Notes under the pieces: model-generated
Database searches by the model: none
Told to the model about the DNA's origin: nothing
Seen by the model: the letters and a program-made list of their open reading frames with translations, nothing else
Translations under genes and position numbers: made by a program
Shown here: positions 38,401-47,400 of the stretch, one piece after another
Position numbering within the stretch: the stretch's first letter is position 1
Layout of the letters: every line of letters begins with the position of its first letter
From: Stictocephala bisonia
Lineage: Eukaryota; Arthropoda; Insecta; Hemiptera; Membracidae
NCBI GenBank assembly: GCA_035578905.1
Contig: JAQJVL010000153.1
Coordinates: forward strand, 1,077,501 to 1,141,500
Direction of reading: 5' to 3'
Length of the DNA stretch: 64,000 bases

Positions 38401-41400
38401 AGATCAGGGGGTTGGAGAGGGAGAAAGAGGGTCGATGGGAGAAAACAGGAAAGGGGGATGGGTGCAGAGGTGGAAGAGGTAAGGATTAACATAAATGTGG
38501 GGGGAGGAAGGGATGATTAGCTTTAATAGGAGGAGAATACGTAAGTTGGAGGATGAGGGGGACAATGGGAAAGATGAAGATGGTCTGATTGAGGAGGGAG
38601 GTGCTGAAAAGATACACTCTGAGCCAAATGCGGAGCAATCTGCTTGGTTGGAGATGTTGATGGTGGCTGGTGACGAGGGTTGGGAGACTGTCACTGAGGA
38701 GTGGTTGACATCATTGGTCAAGCCCCGTAGAGAAGACCGTCAGGAAGTGAATGGGGGAGCTCCACGTCATGCAGGTGGAGATGCTTCTGGTAGGGGTTGG
38801 GATCAAAGAGGGAGAGGTAGGGGTAAGAGAGGTCGAGGCCCACAGCGAGAAGAGCGACCCCGGGAAGGCAGACAGCGTTACGACCCCCAGGAGGCTTCAA
38901 GGATTCAAAAGATTTGTCGCCTCAACAAAGGAAAAGCTATAAGAGAAGTCCTGGGTAGTAAATCGCTGTTCTGTAGGGTTACCGCCATACAGATAGAAGT
39001 GTGTTTGGTTGAGGTCAACACGTTCTTGGCGAGACCCCTGATGAGATAAAACAGATGTTTGTAGACCTTGATGGTGAGGAAGGTGTGCAGGGACTGGTTG
39101 CTCCTCTCAGTCGGATGGAGGTGATGAAACGGCTGATGAGGATGCCAAACACAGCTCCTGGACTAGACAGAATCTCATATGGAGTACTAAAGAAATCTGA
39201 CCCTGGATGCCATGTGTTGACGCATTTTTTAAATCTGTTCTACAGTTTAAAACAGGACCCCGGGATCATGGAAAGAGTCCAGTATGGTCATCATCCACAA
39301 GAAAGGGGATGTGGCTGAACCGGACAACTGTTGGCCTCTGTGTTTGGCTGGTTGTGTAGTTTAACTGTATACAGGGATCATTGCGGATAGGCTTGGTCGA
39401 TGGGCTGCCGCTACATCCCGTATTTCTTGGGCCCAAAAAGGCTTTATGAAATACGAAGGGTGTTTAGAGCACAACTTCATTGTGCAATCATGTTTGGATG
39501 ATGCACGACGTAGCGGCAAGCAGATATCTATCACCTGGCTTGATCTGGCGAATGCCTTCGGCTCCGTCCGGCATGAGTACATTGAGAGGATGTTAACCCT
39601 CCAGGGAGTACCAGATAAACTGGTGCAGGTGTGTATGGAAACCTATCAGGGAGCCTGCACCAGAATGAGGACAGCCAATGGATCCACTGACCCGATTCCG
39701 CTTGATGCTAGGGTTAAGCAGGGAGACACACTGAGCCCAATGATCGTCAACCTTGCAATTGAGCCTATTGTAAGAGCAGCTCACAATCGGATGGAACAAC
39801 TCAGGTACCATCTTGGTGGTCACTCATTTTCGGTGGTGGCCTACACTGTGACCTTGTGCTGATATCCTCTGGATATGAAGAAATGTGTGAGCTCCTTGCT
39901 ATGGTGGAGACACTTTGTGAGTGGGCTGGTCTCCACTTTAAGCCAGCAAAATGTGCCTCTCTTACAGTCGACTGCAGAGGTCGTAGGAGGGTACAAGACA
40001 CTTGGTTCTCCATCAGGGGCGAGGATAAGATAAGAATGTCCTTATTCACAAAACATATACATAGTATACATGAATAGTTTCAATAAGTTGATCGTTCTTT
40101 ACTCTAGCATTTACAATATTAAATTATTAATTGCCACAAATAGATGTTAAGGCAGCAAAATTGACAATACTGTCCTAATTATTTTAAATTAATACATATG
40201 GATGTCTATAAGACATTTCATTAATAACATTTATGGAATCATCAACCATGAATATGGAACAGTATTTACAGACTAAAGAAAGAATAAAAATATGTTTATT
40301 GAGAAAATTCCTCCAGTGAATAGAGTGACAGTTCTGTCAGGTAGGTTGATAGGATTTTCTTATAAATTTTAATGATTTTTGTTCAGATTTTATGTGGTCT
40401 TGTAATTTTTATACTACATCCAGGAGATTAAGGCTCTGAGGGAGGAAGAGGAATATCGGCACTTGGGTGTTCCCACTGGCTTCAAAATCGATCAGACGCC
40501 TGAGGCCGATATTCAGAACATGACCAGCGATGTCGAAAATATACGACAGTCACTGCTTGCTCCTTGGCAGAGGTTGGAGGCACTGAGGATGTTTATCATG
40601 CCTCGCCTAGACTTCATTCTGAGAGGCGGCCGGGTCAAGAAAACCCCACTCAAGAAACTCGATGATCAGGTTATTATTAACTATATTTTAGAGATAATGT
40701 ATGACTATGTATGTTACTTTTTGTTCTTATCACAATTATGCATAACACAAACACAACACTACAGACGCAAGCATAACACAAAACATCTCATAAATGTCCA
40801 CATTATAAACAGGAATATTTGAAGAATGCTCACTCACTAACAATATTTATTTGTACAATGAGAGTGAGGTAGACGGTCAGTGCTCCATGGAGTTAGGCCG
40901 CTATCTTATCTTTATCAGCTGTTCGATTATTGTGGTGTCAGAGGGGGGAGGGAGCCGACGGCAGTTTATAGTCCCTCAACCTAATAAGATCCTTTTTGGC
41001 TCTGTCTCAACTTTTATGACATTGTAATGTTTTATAAATGTACTTATTATCATTGTGTTTTTTGAAGATTATTGTAAATTTAAATAAGTGTATAAAAGTA
41101 GATAGTTTAGGCATTTCATTAATTAATGATTTTATGTATTTATAGTAATATAGGCCTAAATGTTCTGCTGCTGCTATATTTTTGTAAATGTATAATTTAA
41201 TGTTTGCTCCAATCAGGCATAGCCTGGGAGGTTTCTCTTTAATTAATATGCTGAAACATTATTAAATTTTGTACATACATGTGCACATATTTGTTCTCTT
41301 GTATACAGAGGTGTAACTGTGATTTCAAGGTCAGTCTGGTATTGTGGGAATTTATGTAATGTGTAAGTTATGTAAAAAAAAGAGAAATAAAGATATTATT

Positions 41401-44400
41401 ATTATTATATAGGTGAAGAGTGGCTAAGGAGTGCCTTTTTTTGCCGCAAAGAGCAAGTGCTGAACTCGTATACCTTGGTCCGGCAGAGAGTGGGGCTGGG
41501 CTCCTCCCTTTGGCGGACCAGGAGGACGTAGCGTCTATAGTGCAAGCTTTCAGACTGCTCACCTGTTCTGACATGGTTGTCTGAGAGGTGGCGAATGCTG
41601 TTTTGGGGACAGTCGTGCGGCGACAAATTGGACAACCTCCAACTCAGTCTGATGTGGCGGACTACCTATCTGGACGTCTAGATGGGGAGTTTGACCGCGA
41701 TGGTGATGACATTCAGTATAGACCAATGCTCGCAATGCCTGCCGCAGACTGCAGAGGGTGGGAGCTCGCTGGAAGTGGAGTGAGCCTCTGGGCGAATTTC
41801 AAGTGGAACTTCCGGGGGCTCAGGAACAAGCAGCTCCAGTTTAAGTATCGGAATCAGCCCGTCATCTTCTCAACAGAAGGTTTAAGGGTGCAGTGACTGG
41901 ACAGTATAGGAACCGGCAGCTGAAGAAGCCTGACCAGGGAAAGGTGGTCGACGTGTCCTCCCGAAGCGAGATATCATTTTATGTGCTCTGGTAGGTACAG
42001 GCAATTTGCCGTCTGGAGGTTTATCTTTAGAGCTCGAATTGGGACAGTGCCGTTGAGGGGATGCACTCGCTGGCAGGAGGGGGGTGACAGGAGGTGTGGT
42101 GATGTGGTGGAGACACTCCCACACTTCTTGAACCACTACTACAGAAGTGTGGGATATGAAGTGTGGGGATCAAAGCCAAGCATGTAGGCGTCGGCACAAT
42201 GCCATCCAAGACCGTCTTGTGCATCGGCTGATCAGTCGGTGACGGTCAACCGGAAGGTCCCAGGATGCCACCAATTCGACCTTCGGCCGGACATTGTGGT
42301 GATGGACAAGAGGAGACAGCGTGTTTCAATTGTCGACGTAGCCATCCCTTTTGAAAATCGCTACGGTGTGCTGGCTGATGCGAGGAGGGGCAAGGAGGAG
42401 AAGTACTCTGGGGTTGCCGACGAGCTGAGGCGGAAGGGGTATGAGGTAACCCTGGATGCCTTCCTAGTTGGTGCCCTGGGGTCATGGGACCTCCGTAATG
42501 AATCCGTTCTCAGACGACTGACGATACCAGAGCGGTATGCCAGTCATGATACGGTTGATGATCTCGGAGACGATCAGATGGTCCCGAGACATCTATGTCA
42601 GCCACATCACTGGCCCCACCGACAATGGGAGTAGTGTCAACCCTCTTCATAGTTAGGACAATGCTCCCCTTATCAACCAGTATAAAAGGAAGGCATAAGA
42701 GAGTCCCATGTGTGGCATAGCAATAAACTGGGACTGGATAAATAATAGGACTACTGTTTTACTTTCTTTTAATGAACATAACGTGCACTATTTTAAAACT
42801 AAATGACCAGTATCTTATTAGAATTTTTAATTGTTGTTATTTAATTTATAGATTTTATATTATTGTCATTATTACTTGTTGATGATTTTATTACTATATT
42901 TTATTGGTTTAAGTAGCATGGCATGCCACACATGATTACATTTTATTATATTTTGTATGTTATTATATTATTAAGTTTAAGATTTCATTGTTATTAGTTT
43001 TATTTATAAGTATTGAGGTGGTGAAAGTGCTTGGTGTTGGTTTTTTATTAGTATACAATATTGGGAAAAAAAGAACAGTTAACAGGTTGGACAATTATGA
43101 ATTCAATGTTACATTATATAATTTTAAATTTAAAGACAATAATTGAAAACCACGTGTTTGAAATATATATGAAACAAACTAATGTAAAGGCCATTTCATG
43201 TAATATGTATTTATTTAATAAAATGTTGTCAATCATTAAATGAGCGTGTTGTGGATAGTGCAACGTAAATCTGTTCGTAGTTAAACACAGGTTCTGGTAG
43301 GTACAGTTCTACATGGTCTAAGTCTGTCGCTGAGTCACGAATCTTAGTTCTCCCACATCCTCAAGTTGGCATAAAAATATGCCATCCCCTTTCCCCACAG
43401 GGCCAAATTAAAATATAGCTCATAAGTCAAAGTGCATACTGTCAAAATCAATTTTTTTGAAGGCCTTCATCCTTTGTAAATATACACTCTTATACTTCGA
43501 TTAGAAGGCAGGGGGCTAGCTCCATCAACAGTTTGAAACACAGCAGCAACCTCTGACATGGCGTTGGTCCTGGTGAGGTTCATGGTAAAATCTCATAACC
43601 ATTTCACCGTAAGGACGATTTTCTTTTAAAGCTTCTAGTTTTTCTTCTTCAATATTTTGGTGCATTGTGTAATACAATTTTTTTTTTACGTATTACATAC
43701 AATATCAGATATTAATTTAAGTACATCCTCACTTCAATTTGAATTTGAATTATGTGCCATCCTTATTTGCCATCCTCCTCAAAATAAAAAATGTACAGAT
43801 GTCCATATGAACGGTCGTTTTTATTGGTTGCATATAGTGGTGAAATCAAATGATGAACATTTCCTAAAATTTTGAAACAATACGGACCATGGCTAGGTGG
43901 AAATGCAATATTGGCACCAAAACATGTGGAATTATTATAAAGAAGGTATGTGCGCTATTACTACAACATAAACTAAACATAACACTTGTATTTTTCTCAA
44001 TCAAAATAAAGTGCAAAGCAATGTTGACATTTATTACACATATCCACAGTGTTAAATAAAATAAGCTCCTTTTTAATCATGGTTTGAAATGGCACAGCAG
44101 TAGCCAATAATGAAACCCCTTTCTTATGATTCAATGTACATTACTTTGTCTGTTTTTTAACAGTGTAATCTGTCTTTTATTGGGAACCTGTTTTCTTTTC
44201 GTTACTGAGGGACATTTATTAATATTAGAATAAAAAGACAAAACATCACAGTGTTCTCCATCTAAGTTTCCTGTGAAACGCAGGTTGACGATTATAAACC
44301 CAAGTCCAAAGTCTAGAAGGTTATTTTCTGTCATATATTATGGACTATGAATGTATAGTCTAAAAAAGATTACTCAAAGAAATAAGTTTATTATGTCCAG

Positions 44401-47400
44401 CGTATTAATGATTCCTTTATAGCAAATCAATATTTTCTTCTTTGGACGTATCTGGTTTGCAGTAGTTCATATCACCTATTATGAAACCTTATGGAATTCC
44501 CAATTTTGCTATAATATATGTAATTTACAGCTTTGCATCAATATGTAAACTTTGCGTGCTGTGTAGGCAATAAGACACAGTTTTAAATAAACAGTTTCCG
44601 TCACTATTGCTTATCACTACGTTTGATATCAATGTAAAAACAGAAAACAAATTAAATATAAAATAAATTACAATAAATCCTCTTCCCATTTTGACAGCTA
44701 ACCTATTTCAAGATAACAAATTAAACTTATTTAGTCAATTATTTATTTTTGTTCCTACTTTTTTAAATTGAATGCTTAAAAACATTTTATTTATAAACTC
44801 TTATGACGTCAACGGAATAAACTAAACCCTGAACAAACAAAATATCACAATTAATTATTTTTAATTGTTTAAATAATCAGGTGTTTGGAAAACACCCTTG
44901 ACATTGACAACCAACATAAATATCAGACAGTCAAAGATGGTCTACGTCGGTTGGAATTTTAACTTACTATTTAGGTTTCAAATAAAAAAAAAAACAACTA
45001 TTTCACGTCTGAAATACGTAATTTTAAAAACGTCTTAAAATGATTCTGTCGTGTGCTGGACTTCTTAAATATTAAAATTAATATTGCTAAAAACTGAGTT
45101 TAAGTTTAAAATATGGCTTCAACATTCTATGCTATGGAAAATTACCTTCAATTCAAAAAAAGGATCATTGAAATCCGTTCAGGGGCTGCATAGAAACTCA
45201 GTGAACAAACACACTATAAATTATTTTAAATATATAGAGGGTTAGTAGCAACACTGTAACGTGCTCAGACTAATCAAAATTTTTTTTTCATTTTACTATG
45301 AACCCCTATCTGATACCCAAAAACACTATGATGACAATTTTACAAATAAATTTATTTTATAGAGCAAGTACTTTCCTAAATTGTAACAGAGGCATTTTTT
45401 CAAACATTCATCCTGCGGTAAAAAAATTATTTTTAAATTTCTATATATAACTTATAATAAAGCATACCAAAATACCTAATTTAAATGTAACTAATAATAT
45501 TTATATGTAAATAAATCTATTTTGTTATTTTTAGCTTTGAAGTTGAAGCACCCTTACTGGCTAAATGTAACCAAACATATTGTTTGGCTTTTGTTAGCAG
45601 TTTCCCTCCAAACTAATTGAGGTTATGTTCCAGAAGAATTATGTTTTCTCCATAAGTGTAGAAATTTTCATTTTGATTTAGTTCTTTTTTACTAGTTTTT
45701 TTAAACTAACACAAAAATCAATTTTTCATGTCACGTCCGTAACAGAAAACTACTAAAAGTTTAAGTATCAGTTGTACTAGTAGGTTAATCATAATGAAAT
45801 TTTATAGAAGTTAGGAATGAACCTTTCTGAATTATAAGGTAGTCTTTATGTAAGTGAATAACAATATTTTCAACATAATATGTTAAGGACGTGACATCTT
45901 TTACTGTAATGGAAAAGACACAGTGTTAACAGCTTGTGTGTTCTTTACAAACTGTATAGATGAAGTATATTTACGTACCTAGGTAGGATTTCAGTAACCT
46001 TGACTTACATATAGCTTAAACTTTGGTGGGGTTATTTTAAAACTTTTTTATTTATTTCGGAAAATGTTGTTTACAATCTGAACATGAAGTTTGTTTATGT
46101 ACCTAAACTTAGGTGTGATTTCAGTAGCCTAGGCCTAACTTACATATAGGCTACAGTGAAACCAGATTTACCAAAATGGAGTTGGGTGAGCGGTTTTGGA
46201 TACACAATTTTTTGGGTAATTATGCACTTTCTTGCCACCTTTGAAAATACGATTCTGGTTGAAAAAGTGGTGAAATATGAGTTTATATCGCTTGAGTAGT
46301 TTGATTTAATCTGCGGAACTCGTTTTTTCTAGAAAAATCGAAAAACTAGTTTTTTATCTGATAGTGAAAAAACCAACTTTTTTAAAAATTGTTATTTTTG
46401 TCAACTTTTTTTCATTTCTCATGTTTTTTATGCTGAATACAAATATATAACTGGTTTTGTAGTAAAATTATTTTTTTCAGCTCGAAAAATGCATTTTTTA
46501 CTGACATAACCTAACTTATCCTAACTGTCTTATTTTATCAACAAAAATTCGTAATTTGCATTAAATTCGAGTGTTTGGCCTCCGTGACGGCCTACCGGCC
46601 ATCACTCCGGCGGGAAATTGGGTGAATTCGGTTTTTGTGATTAATAGTTGTTGTATATTATGATTGCGTAATGGCCACTAACCGCGATAGTAGTTTTCTG
46701 TTATATCTCGATAAATATTTGTAATAGACCAAAATAGTTTTCAAATTTGTATTCAGTGCAAAAAACACATCAAAATTAAAAAAGATGATTAAAATACCAT
46801 TTAAATTAACGGAAATATGACAAAAATACTAAGTTGTGATATTGGTTTTTTTCAAATTGTTCGGTAAAATATGTTATTTCCACGGAATAAAAAGCATATT
46901 TCGTGAAAATACAGCTAATTCTTGACCCATTTCAAGCAAAATGTTCCAAATTTGTTTGGTGGCAAGAAACTGCATAATTACCATTTTTTTGATTAACCTA
47001 TCCTAAAATAAAAATAGCCTACTAAAACGGTTGACGAAAATTAATTTGCAAACAATGTCTTTAAGCTATACAGTGTTTTATTTATTAAACAACATATGAT
47101 TTTTTTAGTAATATAAACACGATTTTTTTTGGCATGAGTATTATTTTTAGATACAACAGTTTTATAAAAAAAACAAAACAAAAAATATTAATTTCTATCA
47201 AGAAATAGGCCTAATTAAGTTAGGCCTATGTAGGTTTTTCGAAACAGCTGCAAAACTGTATCGGCCTGGGCTTTCATGTATGCATACTAGGCAAAACTTC
47301 TGGCACTCAAAGGGTTAGTGTAAAGTTAAGGTTCAAAATCAGTTATCAATAATTTCCAGCATAATTTAGTGTATCCCATTTTTGAATAGGTAGACTGTAA

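Larger units (their letters stand above)
37520..42760 (+). mobile_element. R2/NeSL-type LINE with restriction-like endonuclease, twice interrupted
   Basis: Plus-strand order: N-terminal region with a zinc-finger-like end (about 37520), low-complexity acidic and Gly/Asp-rich spacer, Arg/Gly-rich segment, RT, and C-terminal restriction-like endonuclease ending at 42634, then a 3' UTR. Insertions split it at about 40029-40422 and 40671-41410. It is higher in GC than the surrounding intron. The single-frame plan with a C-terminal PD-D/E-type nuclease places it in the R2/NeSL-like group, yet it is not in rDNA. Confidence 0.8.

Noticed and set aside
37983..38721. Long Ser/Pro-rich minus-strand open frames
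   Set aside because: Antisense shadow of the G/D-rich spacer of the RLE LINE on the plus strand.
47300..47322. Possible piggyBac-type end (GGCACTCAAAGGGTTAG)
   Set aside because: TTAA is mutated and no partner end was found.
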